Positions 25,440 to 33,840 of a stretch of DNA of 64,000 nt are shown here, one piece after another; positions within the stretch are counted from its first letter, which is position 1, and each line of letters begins with the position of its first letter. This DNA comes from CAWJNF01 sp963844235 (lineage in GTDB: Bacteria > Actinomycetota > Thermoleophilia > Gaiellales > Gaiellaceae). The translations under genes and the position numbers were made by a program. The stretch is taken from contig CAWJNF010000001.1 of assembly GCA_963844235.1 (NCBI GenBank), positions 1-64,000 of the forward strand. Reading direction: 5' to 3'. A model generated the notes under the pieces. The model was not told where the DNA came from. It worked only from the letters and a program-made list of their open reading frames with translations, and ran no database searches.

Positions 25440-26789
25440 GTGAAGTTTCGTAGACCCACACCGGCCGTGGCCGTTGGGCTGATCGCGCTGTTCTTCGCGC
25501 TCGGGGGTATCGGCACGGCGGCCGAGCCCGCCCTCGCCCGGCCGGCCGAGGAAAGCGGGCAACCTGACGGCGGCGCAAGCTGCCGCGTGGACGTCGAGGC
25601 CGTGTTCTGGACGGGCGAGGACTGGCAGCGACTCGCGAACGCGCTCGCCTCGAACCCATCGCCGTGCGCTGAGTACTGGATCTCGATCCCTCCCAGAGCG
25701 ACGCCGAAAACGATGCTTCGGCGACCCGAGATCTTCGAAGCGATCCGTGCGCTCGGGCCGCAGTTCCACCCGGTCGCGGAGATAACACTCGGGACCCAGA
25801 CCGGCTGGGCGAAGTGGGTGGAGCAGACCGGGGCGACGTGGTACGAGGCCGGTGTCGAGTTTCGCCGGCGCATGGCCGCCGCCGGTCTGGATCCGGCGGC
25901 CGGTGAGACGTGGCTCCTGAACGAGTTCGATCGCAGCACCCGCGTTGATGCCGTTACCCGCACCGACGTCGAGATTCGCAACGGGCTCGACGTGCTGCCC
26001 TACCGGAGAGCCGACATGCTGGAGCTCCTGCGCGGCCTCTACGAGGGCGACGGAACCGTGCCGGTCGCGGCCGGGGCGGTCGAGATCGGCATCAACTTCA
26101 GCCATCAGGACCTTCCCGATCTCGACACGTATCGGCGGGAGATGGCGAGCTGGCTCGAGGACGGCGCCTTCTGGAGCAAAGTGGACGGTGCGACGCGGTG
26201 GCTCATGCGCGAGGCCTACCCCGACAGCCTTCTCTGGGGCGTCGAGGGCTCTTCGCGCAACGAGCGCACGCAGCGGCTCGCCGACTACATCTTCCACACG
26301 CTCGATCTTGCGAACGCCGGCCCGCCGGCCGCCGAAGCGGCGGCGACATTCTTCCAGCGCGCCTTCCTGCCGCTCGCGAACGCCGGCTGGGCGGCACTCG
26401 GCGGAGCCGAGTCGGAATACGTCACCCACCACGGCTCGACGCTGATACCGCCCGACCAGATGCAGCGCTTCGTGTCGGAGCAGGTCTACGCGATCCGCCA
26501 CTACGCGCTCACCAATACACACGGCGGGCCCGAGGGACGGCTCGGCTTCTCGTGGCAGCCCTTCAACCGCCTCGAGTTGCCCGCGGCCGACTACCAGGCG
26601 GCGCTCAACGCCATCACCGCCAGACTCGCTAGCGCCATCGCCTTTGCGTACGGACAAGGCTCGGCGTCGCCGGAAGGAGCCTGCGGCGAGCCCGGCACGG
26701 GCGGCGAGTGGTGCAAGGGCGTGAACGTGCCCGGGGCGGCGTTCAGCGACGCCTGGGAGTCACTCGACGAGTGGCCGGGCGAGGGCTGA
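25440..26789 (+). CDS. Secreted protein of unknown function
   Basis: 449 codons from GTG 25440, behind GGAGGGGAGGAGGATC. Residues 1-34 are a signal peptide: basic start, AVAVGLIALFFALGGIGTAA, then ALA-type cleavage. This ALFFALGGxG type of signal is very common in Thermoleophilia. The mature part has Trp-rich segments (AVFWTGEDWQRLANALASN, CAEYWISIPP, GPQFHPVAEITLG, WEQTGATWYEAG-like) suggesting a TIM-barrel or glycosidase-like fold, and two Cys near the C-terminus (CGEPGTGGEWCKG). I do not recognise a characterised family. Confidence 0.75.
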   Translation: MKFRRPTPAVAVGLIALFFALGGIGTAAEPALARPAEESGQPDGGASCRVDVEAVFWTGEDWQRLANALASNPSPCAEYWISIPPRATPKTMLRRPEIFEAIRALGPQFHPVAEITLGTQTGWAKWVEQTGATWYEAGVEFRRRMAAAGLDPAAGETWLLNEFDRSTRVDAVTRTDVEIRNGLDVLPYRRADMLELLRGLYEGDGTVPVAAGAVEIGINFSHQDLPDLDTYRREMASWLEDGAFWSKVDGATRWLMREAYPDSLLWGVEGSSRNERTQRLADYIFHTLDLANAGPPAAEAAATFFQRAFLPLANAGWAALGGAESEYVTHHGSTLIPPDQMQRFVSEQVYAIRHYALTNTHGGPEGRLGFSWQPFNRLELPAADYQAALNAITARLASAIAFAYGQGSASPEGACGEPGTGGEWCKGVNVPGAAFSDAWESLDEWPGEG

Positions 26790-26944
26790 GCAACGATCGT
26801 ACGAGCGGGTAGAGGCCGCCCTGCCACCTCCCCTCGAAGTCATGGACCGGCCGACAGCGAGAGCAGGGCCGACGACGATAGCCCGCAAACCCGTGTGGTT
26901 GAGCGGAAACTGGGAAGCACTCTCCCACTCGACGGTTGACACGA

Positions 26945-26970
26945 ACCCCGGTCGGGGGGCCGGGGTTCCC
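26945..26970. repeat. Partial repeat related to family B
   Basis: CCCCGGTCGGGGGGCCGGGG followed by TTCCC shares the GGTCGGG-GGCCGGGGTTCCC block of family B but not the CCCGACGTCGGG palindrome. It is a strong GC hairpin (CCCCGG/CCGGGG) about 155 bases after the secreted-protein stop and may terminate it. Confidence 0.35.
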
Positions 26971-27056
26971 CCACGTACTCGCGCAACCGAGGTGCCACGT
27001 TCGCGTCTAGCGAGCCCCTCACATCGGAGACGATCGGGACCCTTGACCGCGAACCC

Positions 27057-27130
27057 CGGGTCGGGAGCCCGGGTTCCCGGGGCGACCGCGTAGTCGCTCA
27101 TCCCGACGTCGGGCCACCCAGCCGGCGCCG
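27057..27130. repeat. Dispersed repeat family B, copy 2
   Basis: GGGTCGGGAGCCCGGGTTCC, CGGGGCGACC, then TCGCTCATCCCGACGTCGGG and CCACCCAGCCGGCGCCG. Shares TCGCTC-TCCCGACGTCGGGC and CCAG-C-GCGCCG with the copy at 25266. Confidence 0.5.
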
Positions 27131-27140
27131 GCCTTGATCG

Positions 27141-27249
27141 GCCCGCGTCGGCAACTACCGCGTCCTCTACACGGTCGAGCAGAGTGGCGTCGTCCTTCCG
27201 CGCGGTCCGACACCGAGCGGTCGTCTACCGCAGTCGGCGACGACGCTGA
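27141..27249 (+). pseudogene. RelE/ParE-type toxin 3' remnant
   Basis: ARVGNYRVLYTVEQSGVV, then one base later in another frame AVRHRAVVYRSRRRR*. This is the last strand pair of RelE/ParE toxins (RVGDYRVxY...VxxVxHRxxVYR). The rest of the gene and any antitoxin are absent. It sits between repeat B and the promoter of the next gene. Confidence 0.5.
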
Positions 27250-27274
27250 TAGACCCGAGCCACCGCCCGGGCTC

Positions 27275-27304
27275 TTGACAGGGACGCCGGCATCGGGATG
27301 TAAT
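27275..27304 (+). promoter_or_regulatory. Sigma70-type promoter for the phosphotriesterase-like gene
   Basis: TTGACA (27275-27280), 18-base spacer, TGTAAT (27299-27304), 43 bases before the ATG at 27348. The -35 is a perfect consensus, the best in the window. Confidence 0.55.
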
Positions 27305-27347
27305 CGCGGCGCACGATCTTCGATCTGCGGCAGAGAGGAGAGCGACG

Positions 27348-28436
27348 ATGACTGATGCCGTCCATGACGAGGGCAGAGCCATGGACCGCCGGACGCTGCT
27401 CGCTGGAGGCGCCGGCGCTGTGATCGCGGCTGGGCTAGTGGCCTCGCTGGCCGAGGCGACGCGGGCGGCGCCACAGCCCGGGGCCGAGAGATCGGACCCG
27501 AACGCAGTGATCGAGACCGTCACCGGGCCGATCCGAGGCCGGGACGTCCAGTGGGCGCTCGAGCACGAGCACCTCTTCGTCGATTTCGACGGCGCGAAGG
27601 ATCCGTCCTATCAGGACGTCGACTGGTCCGACGTGACCGGCGCCTGCGTCAACAGCGTGGGCGAGCTCCTCGCGCAGGGCGTCAACCTCTTCGTCGACTA
27701 CACGCCCGCGGGCGTCGGTCGCAACGCGCGGCTGATCAGGGACGTCGCGCGCCAGACGGGGATGAGCATCGTCTGCGCGAGCGGGATCTACCGCGCGTCG
27801 TTCGGGATCCCACCGGAGTTTCGCGACTTCAACGCGGATCAGCTCGCCGACCACTTCGTGCGCGAACTGACGCTCGGCGTCGAGGGCACGAGCATCCGGG
27901 CCGGGTTCATCAAGATCGCGGTCGACGACGACGGGCCGAAGCCGGGAGACGATCCCGTCTACCGCGGCGCCGTGCGCGCCGCCAACCGAACCGGCTGTGC
28001 GATCGGCATGCATGCGCCTCTCGTATCCGCGCTGCAGGCCGCGCTCACGATCCTCGAGAGCGAAGGAATCGACCTGAACCGGTTCATCTGGGCGCACGCC
28101 GAATACGACGGCACCTTCGCGGACTACCGCGCTCTCGCGGAACGTGGCGCGTACATCTCGTTCGACGCCGTCACGGTCGGCGGAGCACCCGGTGATGCCG
28201 CCGTGCTCGACCTGGTCCAGCAGTTCCTGGACGCCAACCTCATCGAGAAGATCCTGCTCTCGACCGACTCGACGATCTTCTCGAAGCCGCACAGCAGCCA
28301 GTACGGCTACCAGAACACCTATCTCTTCCGTGTGTTCAAGCCGATGCTCGACGCGAGATTCGGCGAGAGGGTCTCGAAGCGGATCCTCCGGGAGAACGTC
28401 GTCGCCGCCTACAGCCGAGGAGCCAACGTGCCCTGA
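27348..28436 (+). CDS. Phosphotriesterase-family metallohydrolase, Tat/Sec-exported
   Basis: 362 codons; ATG 27348 behind AGAGAGGAGAGCGACG (Met at 27381 also possible). MDRRTLLAGGAGAVIAAGLV is a twin-arginine-like leader. Metal ligands of the amidohydrolase barrel are present: WALEHEHLFVDF (HxH, about 73-75), RAGFIKIAVDDDG (bridging Lys), GCAIGMHAPLV (His), RFIWAHAEYDG (His) and LLSTDSTIF (Asp). These match phosphotriesterase-related proteins and PLL lactonases; substrate unknown. A strong hairpin terminator follows 17 bases after the stop. Confidence 0.85.
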   Translation: MTDAVHDEGRAMDRRTLLAGGAGAVIAAGLVASLAEATRAAPQPGAERSDPNAVIETVTGPIRGRDVQWALEHEHLFVDFDGAKDPSYQDVDWSDVTGACVNSVGELLAQGVNLFVDYTPAGVGRNARLIRDVARQTGMSIVCASGIYRASFGIPPEFRDFNADQLADHFVRELTLGVEGTSIRAGFIKIAVDDDGPKPGDDPVYRGAVRAANRTGCAIGMHAPLVSALQAALTILESEGIDLNRFIWAHAEYDGTFADYRALAERGAYISFDAVTVGGAPGDAAVLDLVQQFLDANLIEKILLSTDSTIFSKPHSSQYGYQNTYLFRVFKPMLDARFGERVSKRILRENVVAAYSRGANVP

Positions 28437-28452
28437 GCCAGGCGAACTCTAG

Positions 28453-28484
28453 GCCCGCCGGCCGGGCTCGAGCGGCCGGCGGGC
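28453..28484. terminator. Bidirectional hairpin terminator
   Basis: Perfect 12-base stem GCCCGCCGGCCG (28453-28464) / CGGCCGGCGGGC (28473-28484), 8-base loop, between two convergent genes. Extremely stable, no T-tract, as usual in high-GC actinobacteria. Confidence 0.75.
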
Positions 28485-28541
28485 ACGTCCGGCACCCGCC
28501 TTACCGCCGATCTACGGAGACGCTGCTCCTGACCGGCTCGA

Positions 28542-29015
28542 TCACCGGCAGGACAGCATGATCACGCCGTCAGGCGATCGCTGGGTTCCGTAGCGGCGCG
28601 GGCGTAGTATTCGCGGCTTCGTCGTCGCTCCGAACAGGAGGTAGAGCGCGGCGGCGGCGACTGCGATGCTCGTCACTCCCTCCCACGGGCTAACGTCGTA
28701 CCAGCCGAACACGATCACGACGCCGTGCCAGAGCAAGACGAAGGTGAGCAGCCCGAAAGTCCAGCGCGCCGAGGTGCTCCCTCGCGCCAGTGAGATCGAG
28801 AGCCACGCGAGCACAGCGCCGATCGCGATCGCGACGATCCCGTAGACGAGCAGCTGGCCGCTCGTCAGCCCGGTGCTATCGCGCACGCCGGCGTCGTCGC
28901 GGTCGACCACGAGGCTGATGCCGTAGAGAGCGGCGACCACTCCGAGCGCAACGCCGAGAACCGCCAGCAGGAGGATCGTGAACGGCGGCCGTGAGCGGCC
29001 GGGAGCTGTCGTCAT
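28542..29015 (-). CDS. Four-helix membrane protein, unknown
   Basis: 157 codons. Hydrophobic segments near residues 13-33 (TILLLAVLGVALGVVAALYG), 53-73 (LLVYGIVAIAIGAVLAWLSI), 83-103 and 112-130. The loop between helices 1 and 2 has DRDDAGVRDSTGLT. The basic tail RILRPRRYGTQRSPD is probably cytoplasmic. No family recognised. It may be cotranscribed after the PRC-barrel gene on the same strand. Confidence 0.65.
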   Translation of the reverse strand: MTTAPGRSRPPFTILLLAVLGVALGVVAALYGISLVVDRDDAGVRDSTGLTSGQLLVYGIVAIAIGAVLAWLSISLARGSTSARWTFGLLTFVLLWHGVVIVFGWYDVSPWEGVTSIAVAAAALYLLFGATTKPRILRPRRYGTQRSPDGVIMLSCR

Positions 29016-29162
29016 GCAGCCGCTCTCATGCCGCCGAACCCTACAGGTCGATAGCCACGCGCAGCACTCCTGCGTTCGTGATGGCGACCACCCCTGTCGA
29101 CGAGGTCAGCACGACCGACGACGACGCGACGACGAATCTTCTCGCGAGGTCGCTCGAGGGCG

Positions 29163-29824
29163 TCAGCCGTGACGACCGACGCGAACGGCGGGGAGGGCCC
29201 CGACCTCGTCCTTGGACAGGGCGATGTGCACCGCGTCGCTCTCGACCCTGGCGACGGCCCCGATCGGGATAGTGACCTCCTTCCGTCCCCAGAGGTGGCC
29301 GCGTTCGAGGACGAAGTGCGTGATGTGCTCCTCCGCGTCGACCACGAAGCCGTCCACCTCTCCCAGTGAATGGTCGTCCGCAGAGATGACGGCGCTCGCC
29401 CGCCGGACCTCGACCTGGCCCTTCGGCACGCGGTCGTAGTACACGGTCACGTCGGAGTCGAACTCGCCCGGATACCCGCCTACGTCGAGAGCGGCGGAGT
29501 AGTACGGCATCGCGAGGACGTCCTCGACGCCGACGTCCCAGTCGGGGTCCTCGGCGGGGCTCTCTCCGAGCCGGAGGTAGGCGGCCTCGTGCACGGACTC
29601 GAACCCCGCGCCTCGTCCAGGGTGCACGCCAGCTCGATCTCGCGCTGCTCGTCGTCTCTGCCCTTCGCAAGCCGGATGGGTACCAGCCGCGCCTCTCCCT
29701 CGCCTTGCTCCGGCCGGACGACGAGATGCGTCACGCGCTTCTCGAGCGGGTCGATGACGATGTCCGCCAGCTCGCCGTACACCCCGTCGGTGCAGCCGAC
29801 GCGATTGCCGATCTCGAGGCGCAT
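29163..29824 (-). pseudogene. PRC-barrel protein, one frameshift in a G run
   Basis: ATG 29824. MRLEIGNRVGCTDGVYGELA, DIVIDPLEKRVTHLVVRPEQ is the first PRC barrel. The second (HSLGEVDGFVVDAEEHITHF, VLERGHLWGRKEVTIPIGAV) completes the two-barrel layout seen in actinobacterial sheet-binding or stress proteins. Between them, GAGGCGCGGGGTTCGAG needs one more G to read DEARGFESVHEAAY. With that single repair the protein is about 220 residues and complete, so a homopolymer base-call error is likely. Confidence 0.7.
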
Positions 29825-29913
29825 GTCAGTCTCCTCTTCACGCCGACAGGTCGAGCGGAGTCTACGGGCGGAAAGTACCGGCGGCCCGAATCTGGTTCAT
29901 TACCATCGAGCAC

Positions 29914-30351
29914 ATGACCATTCAACGGATGGAGCACGTCGGCATCGTGGTTGACGACCTTGCAGCCGCGACTGAGTTCTTCGTCGAGCTCGGACTCGTA
30001 CTGCAGGGCCAGGGGTCCGTCGAAGGTCGCTGGGTGGACCGCGTTGTGGGGCTCGAGGGCGTACGGGCGGACTTTGCGATGATGCAAACTCCGGACGGCA
30101 ACGGACGACTCGAGCTGGTGAAGTTCCGCTCGCCGTCGATCCAGGGCGAAGAACGGCACGCGCCGGCGAACACGCCGGGTATCCGCCACGTCGCATTCGC
30201 CGTCGAGGACATCGACGCCGTCGTTGCCGGCCTGCGAGCCCGCGGCGCTGAACTCGTCGGCGAGCTGGAGCGCTACGAGGACAGCTGGCGGCTCTGCTAC
30301 GTCCGCGGCCCGGAGGGAATCATCATCGAGCTAGGGGAGCAGATCGGCTAA
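29914..30351 (+). CDS. VOC-family (glyoxalase/dioxygenase fold) protein
   Basis: 145 codons from ATG 29914. MEHVGIVVDDLAAATEFFVE is the first beta-alpha-beta unit with its metal His, LVKFRSPS carries the next ligand region, PGIRHVAFAVEDIDAVVAGL the second unit, and VRGPEGIIIELGEQIG the terminal Glu ligand motif (GIxxEL). Full length for a single-chain VOC enzyme. Ligand set H/E/H/E fits a metal-dependent lyase or isomerase; substrate unknown. Confidence 0.85.
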   Translation: MTIQRMEHVGIVVDDLAAATEFFVELGLVLQGQGSVEGRWVDRVVGLEGVRADFAMMQTPDGNGRLELVKFRSPSIQGEERHAPANTPGIRHVAFAVEDIDAVVAGLRARGAELVGELERYEDSWRLCYVRGPEGIIIELGEQIG

Positions 30352-30368
30352 CGGTCGTAGGGGGTGCG

Positions 30369-30947
30369 ATGGGCACGGGCCGTCAGGACAAGGCCACGCC
30401 GTTCGATCCGGAGTCGCTGCGGCAGGACTGGAGCGAGATCATCGATTCGCTCTCGTTGTCCGAGCCGCGACGGCGCTTTCTCCGTTCTCGTTGGCTCGAG
30501 TACGTGCTCTGGATGGAGAAGGCTTCACAGCGTACGCGCAAGCGCTACTACGTCCTCCGCTCCATCGTGGCCGCCGGCGCGGTGATCCTTCCAGCTCTCG
30601 TCGGCCTGAACGTCATCGGGTCGGCCAAGACGGCCGTCCTCTGGATCACGTTCGCGATCAGCATTGTGGTAGGGCTGGCAGCGGCGCTGGAGGGCTTCTT
30701 CAGGCTGGGCGAACGGTGGCGTCACTATCGCAAGCGTGTGGAAGAGCTCAAGGCAGAGGGCTGGAGGTTCTACCAACTCTCGGGTGAGTACCAGGATCAT
30801 GCCGATCACGACGGAGCATTCCCACAGTTCGTGGCAAACGTCGAGTTGATCCTCGCCAACGAGGTCGATGAGTTCATTGCCGAGATAGCCCGCGCACCCG
30901 AGCCCCAGTCGACTGCCCCGTCTGCCTCCGGAGACCAGGGTGGCTGA
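30369..30947 (+). CDS. DUF4231 membrane protein
   Basis: 192 codons. Amphipathic start with RFLRSRWLEYVLWMEKAS, then two adjacent helices (LRSIVAAGAVILPALVGLNV, AVLWITFAISIVVGLAAALE) and a long charged C-terminal helix region (YRKRVEELKAEGWRFYQLSG). The EYVLWMEKAS...GWRFYQLSGxY pattern is DUF4231, a two-helix membrane family of unknown function, sometimes linked to SLATT-type nucleotide-sensing defence proteins. No effector partner is adjacent. 17 bases after the VOC gene, so probably one operon. Confidence 0.8.
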   Translation: MGTGRQDKATPFDPESLRQDWSEIIDSLSLSEPRRRFLRSRWLEYVLWMEKASQRTRKRYYVLRSIVAAGAVILPALVGLNVIGSAKTAVLWITFAISIVVGLAAALEGFFRLGERWRHYRKRVEELKAEGWRFYQLSGEYQDHADHDGAFPQFVANVELILANEVDEFIAEIARAPEPQSTAPSASGDQGG

Positions 30948-31061
30948 GGGGTAGCACGACCCCGACGTGGCGAGCGATTCTGCCACCCGAGGAGCGGCCG
31001 CCACGCCGAGCCACCAATTTCGCTCGGGAGGTATCTGTGGCGAGATCGCCAATGCCGTTCC

Positions 31062-32060
31062 GTGGTGTTGTTGCCGCTGTCGGAGAGAGGGTGCGAGCCA
31101 CCTCCGTGGCACGATGTACCGATCTACGAGGGACGCGACCTGGCGTCCCGCCGTCTCTGGGAGCTCTCTCAGCGCCGGGCGGAGTCCAAGCGGAGGATCG
31201 CGAGGAAGCCGCCCAGGGTTCCGAGGGCGCGGCACGCCGGGGCGATGCTCGTGACGGCGGCCGTCGCCGGCGTCGCTCCCTCTCTCGGCTCAGCGCATGC
31301 CCGTTCGGAGCGGGCCACGACGGGTCAGAGCTCGGGGGCTGCATTGCTCGAGCTCGGCGATCGTGGCCGTGCGGTCGCACGTGTGCAGCGCGCGCTCGGC
31401 ATCGACGCTGACGGGATCTTCGGTCCGGGCACCCTCGAGGCGGTACGGTCGTTCCAGCAGCGGGCAGGGCTGATTGTGGACGGGATCGTCGGCCCGCAGA
31501 CCCGACTCGCGCTCGACCTTCTCGGTGTAGGCAGCGGCAAGGGATTGCTCGAGCTGAACGACCGGGGCCCCGCGGTGGCAGTCGTTCAGCGCGCCCTTGG
31601 CATTCCTGCCGACGGGCTCTTCGGCCCTCAGACACTCGCGGCCGTGCGCGCCTTCCAGAAGCGAGCCGGACTGGCCGCGGACGGCATCGTCGGACCGCAA
31701 ACGCGCGCCGCTCTGGCTGGCGCGGGCATCGGCGGGACGGACCCACGGCTGTGGCCGGCCCTCTCCCTTGCACGCGAGATGGGCCTCGAGCTCATCTCTG
31801 CTTACCGACCGGGAGCGACGATCGCGGGCAGCGGCAATCGCTCCGACCACTCGTACTTCCCCTCCAGGGCCATCGACCTCGCAGGCGGCGCCGATCAAAT
31901 GCGGCGCTTCGCACTTGCCGTGGCCGGCAAGCCTGGCGTCGAGACCGTCATCTACTCAGGGGTCGGTCTATGGCTGGCGGGCCTCGGCTGGGGCGAGATC
32001 CAGTCCAAGACCACCTACCGGGATCACGTGGACCACGTGCACGTCGACACGTTCTCGTGA
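31062..32060 (+). CDS. Secreted protein: two peptidoglycan-binding domains plus M15-like C-terminus
   Basis: 332 codons from GTG 31062, but the start is unclear: the best Shine-Dalgarno (GGGAGG) serves GTG 31037 in another frame, so a 5' frameshift is possible. AMLVTAAVAGVAPSLGSAHA near residue 60-80 is an internal-looking signal sequence. Two PG_binding_1 repeats follow (LELGDRGRAVARVQRALGID...GIVGPQTRLAL and LELNDRGPAVAVVQRALGIP...GIVGPQTRAAL). The C-terminus has RSDHSYFPSRAIDLAG and DHVDHVHVDTFS, with His/Asp zinc ligands as in M15/D,D-peptidase-like folds. Likely a cell-wall hydrolase or spore-type lytic enzyme. Confidence 0.75.
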   Translation: MVLLPLSERGCEPPPWHDVPIYEGRDLASRRLWELSQRRAESKRRIARKPPRVPRARHAGAMLVTAAVAGVAPSLGSAHARSERATTGQSSGAALLELGDRGRAVARVQRALGIDADGIFGPGTLEAVRSFQQRAGLIVDGIVGPQTRLALDLLGVGSGKGLLELNDRGPAVAVVQRALGIPADGLFGPQTLAAVRAFQKRAGLAADGIVGPQTRAALAGAGIGGTDPRLWPALSLAREMGLELISAYRPGATIAGSGNRSDHSYFPSRAIDLAGGADQMRRFALAVAGKPGVETVIYSGVGLWLAGLGWGEIQSKTTYRDHVDHVHVDTFS

Positions 32061-32184
32061 CCGAAAGGAAAGGCGAGCCCGTCGAGGCAGTGCTTGCGCC
32101 CGTCGCTAATGTCCTGAGCGGAGGTTAGCCGGCCGTAGGACATTCGCCGGGCCAAGGCGTGAGGGCCATCGTGAGGGAGCGGTC

Positions 32185-32598
32185 GTGAACGAACGAACTT
32201 CCGGCCCGGGTTCGGCTTTCAGGGCCATCCGGGCGATCGACTACACGGTGATCTTTGTACGTGACATGGCAGCGATGCGTCGCTGCTATGAAGACATCCT
32301 CGGTTTTCACGTGCGGCGGGAGCTCTCGCCAGACTGGATCGAATACCAGGTGGGCGAGAACACGCTGACGCTTGCGAGGCCAAGCCGGACCGCAGGAGAT
32401 GCTCCGATACCGAAGGGCAGCGCGTCGCTTCAGTTGGCATTCAGGGTTTCCGCGCCCGAAGTGGATCAATGCGCCGAGGAGCTCGTGCGGCGGGGTATCG
32501 ATCTGCTCTCACCGCCCACCGACCAGGTCTTCGGGCATCGCACGCTGTTCTTCCGCGATCCGGACGGGAATCTGCTGGAGGTGTATGCGGAGATCTAG
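32185..32598 (+). CDS. VOC-family protein
   Basis: 137 codons from GTG 32185 behind GAGGGAGCGGTC. RAIDYTVIFVRDMAAMRRCY then EDILGFHV is unit 1, ASLQLAFRVSAPEVDQCAEE unit 2, and FFRDPDGNLLEVYAEI the C-terminal metal-ligand motif (DPDGNxxE). Typical length. The first-unit His is replaced by Tyr (DYTVIFV rather than DHVxLxV), so the metal site may be altered. Isolated gene, no operon partner within 100 bases. Confidence 0.85.
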   Translation: MNERTSGPGSAFRAIRAIDYTVIFVRDMAAMRRCYEDILGFHVRRELSPDWIEYQVGENTLTLARPSRTAGDAPIPKGSASLQLAFRVSAPEVDQCAEELVRRGIDLLSPPTDQVFGHRTLFFRDPDGNLLEVYAEI

Positions 32599-32743
32599 CT
32601 GTCGGCTGTCCCCAGATCAGCCGGCCGCGTATCCCCGTCGTAAACCGCCGCCCGTTCGCTAGCGGAGGCGGCAAGAGCCAATCCGATGTTCCCCCGGCAG
32701 ACGTATGACGGACTGGCAGGTCGAACTACCCGGGAGGTAACAC

Positions 32744-33199
32744 ATGCGCGCTGCTCGATTTCTCGCCATCGCATTTGTCCTGGCCGCGATCACCGCGGTA
32801 ACCGCTGGAAGCGTCAGCGCCGGCGGGCCGCGGGAGACCCACGTCGCGGGAGTCCAGCTCACGGCCGCGTCGCCCGGTGGGCCACAAGGTGTCGCCTACC
32901 TCAGGCAGAGAGGCCAGAGGCTGACGGGCTGGATCGTCGTCTGGGGCCTTGCTCCAGGGAGCGGGCACGCCTGGCACGTCCACGGGCCGAACGGCTCGTG
33001 CACCGGCACGCAGCGCGACCCCGTGGCGAGCGACGACGACCTCGTCGCCGACGCGAGCGGTGTCGCCTACGTGAGGATCGCGACGACGACAACGTTCCAG
33101 GTCATCAGAAGAGGCTTCTACGTCAACGTCCACGAGCTCTCCTCCGAGGACGGCGCCGGTCCCGGAATCACGTGCGGGAACATCCGCAGAGCCGTCTAG
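32744..33199 (+). CDS. Secreted CHRD/SodC-like protein
   Basis: 151 codons, ATG 32744 behind GGGAGGTAACAC. MRAARFLAIAFVLAAITAVT plus AGSVSAGG is a Sec signal. The mature part has GHAWHVHGPNGSCTGTQRD and FYVNVHELSSEDGAGPGITC: beta-strand-His patterns and a Cys pair as in CHRD and Cu/Zn-SOD-like folds. The full SOD ligand set (six His, one Asp) is not visible, so enzyme activity is doubtful. An extracytoplasmic beta protein of unknown role is the safe reading. Confidence 0.6.
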   Translation: MRAARFLAIAFVLAAITAVTAGSVSAGGPRETHVAGVQLTAASPGGPQGVAYLRQRGQRLTGWIVVWGLAPGSGHAWHVHGPNGSCTGTQRDPVASDDDLVADASGVAYVRIATTTTFQVIRRGFYVNVHELSSEDGAGPGITCGNIRRAV

Positions 33200-33220
33200 C
33201 AGATCAGGGGAGATGTCGGA

Positions 33221-33248
33221 GCGGGGACGGCCAGTCGGCCGTCCCCGC
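33221..33248. terminator. Bidirectional hairpin terminator
   Basis: Perfect 12-base stem GCGGGGACGGCC / GGCCGTCCCCGC with AGTC loop, between convergent genes ending at 33199 and 33269. It marks the end of the long minus-strand run that starts at dnaA. Confidence 0.75.
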
Positions 33249-33268
33249 CGACCTTGCGCGGTAGGCGC

Positions 33269-33814
33269 CTAGGCCCAAGGCAGCCCTGCCCAGTCGGCCG
33301 GCGGGCCGAGCTGCCACTTCGGAAACGAGGCGTATGCCTCGGCGGGTTCTGTCGTCTCCTTCTCGACGCCCGCGCCATGGCGGCGTGCGAGCTCCGAGCG
33401 CGGGTACACGATCCGCTCCTCCCGGGCTCGGCCGCCTGTCATGAAGATGACGCACGGGCCGTCGCCCGCGCCGACGAAGATGTGATCGGTTCCGGGCGGG
33501 CAGTGCACGAAGTCCCACGCCCCCAGCCTTCGCTCCTCGCCCTCGACCAGAAGCAGGCACTCGCCGGCGAGAACGAGGAAGTCCTCCTGGTTCGTCTCCG
33601 AGTGGTACATCCCGTTCGGCTGGCCGGGCCGGAGGACATGGAGCGTGAACCCGACGTCGGCGAACCGTGCCTCCGCCTCTCCTTCGAAAATGCCCGCGTC
33701 GCCGAACGCATCGCTCCGTACCCACGCTCCGTCACGCACGTTGACGACGAACCAGCCGGCGGAAACCGGCGTCAGGCCGGCTTCGAGCTGCTCGAGCCGC
33801 GCTTCCTCTACCAC
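33269..33814 (-). CDS. Cupin-domain protein
   Basis: 181 codons from GTG 33814. FTLHVLRPGQPNGMYHSETN, QEDFLVLAGECLLLVEGEER and LGAWDFVHCPPGTDHIFVGA form the two cupin motifs, with His (MYHSE), Glu (QEDF) and His (DHIF) as metal ligands. About 60 extra N-terminal residues (SAGWFVVNVRDGAWVRSDAF) precede the barrel. Possibly a sugar or small-molecule isomerase/oxygenase. It is the last gene of the minus-strand run gyrA-flavoprotein-RraA-SIS-cupin, 26 bases after the SIS gene. Confidence 0.8.
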   Translation of the reverse strand: MVEEARLEQLEAGLTPVSAGWFVVNVRDGAWVRSDAFGDAGIFEGEAEARFADVGFTLHVLRPGQPNGMYHSETNQEDFLVLAGECLLLVEGEERRLGAWDFVHCPPGTDHIFVGAGDGPCVIFMTGGRAREERIVYPRSELARRHGAGVEKETTEPAEAYASFPKWQLGPPADWAGLPWA

Positions 33815-33840
33815 GGAGCTCTCCTTCCCGACCGCCCCGC

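Noticed and set aside
27057..27130. Repeat B as a plain terminator
   Set aside because: Copy 1 lies upstream of two divergent genes where no terminator is needed, so the role is left open.
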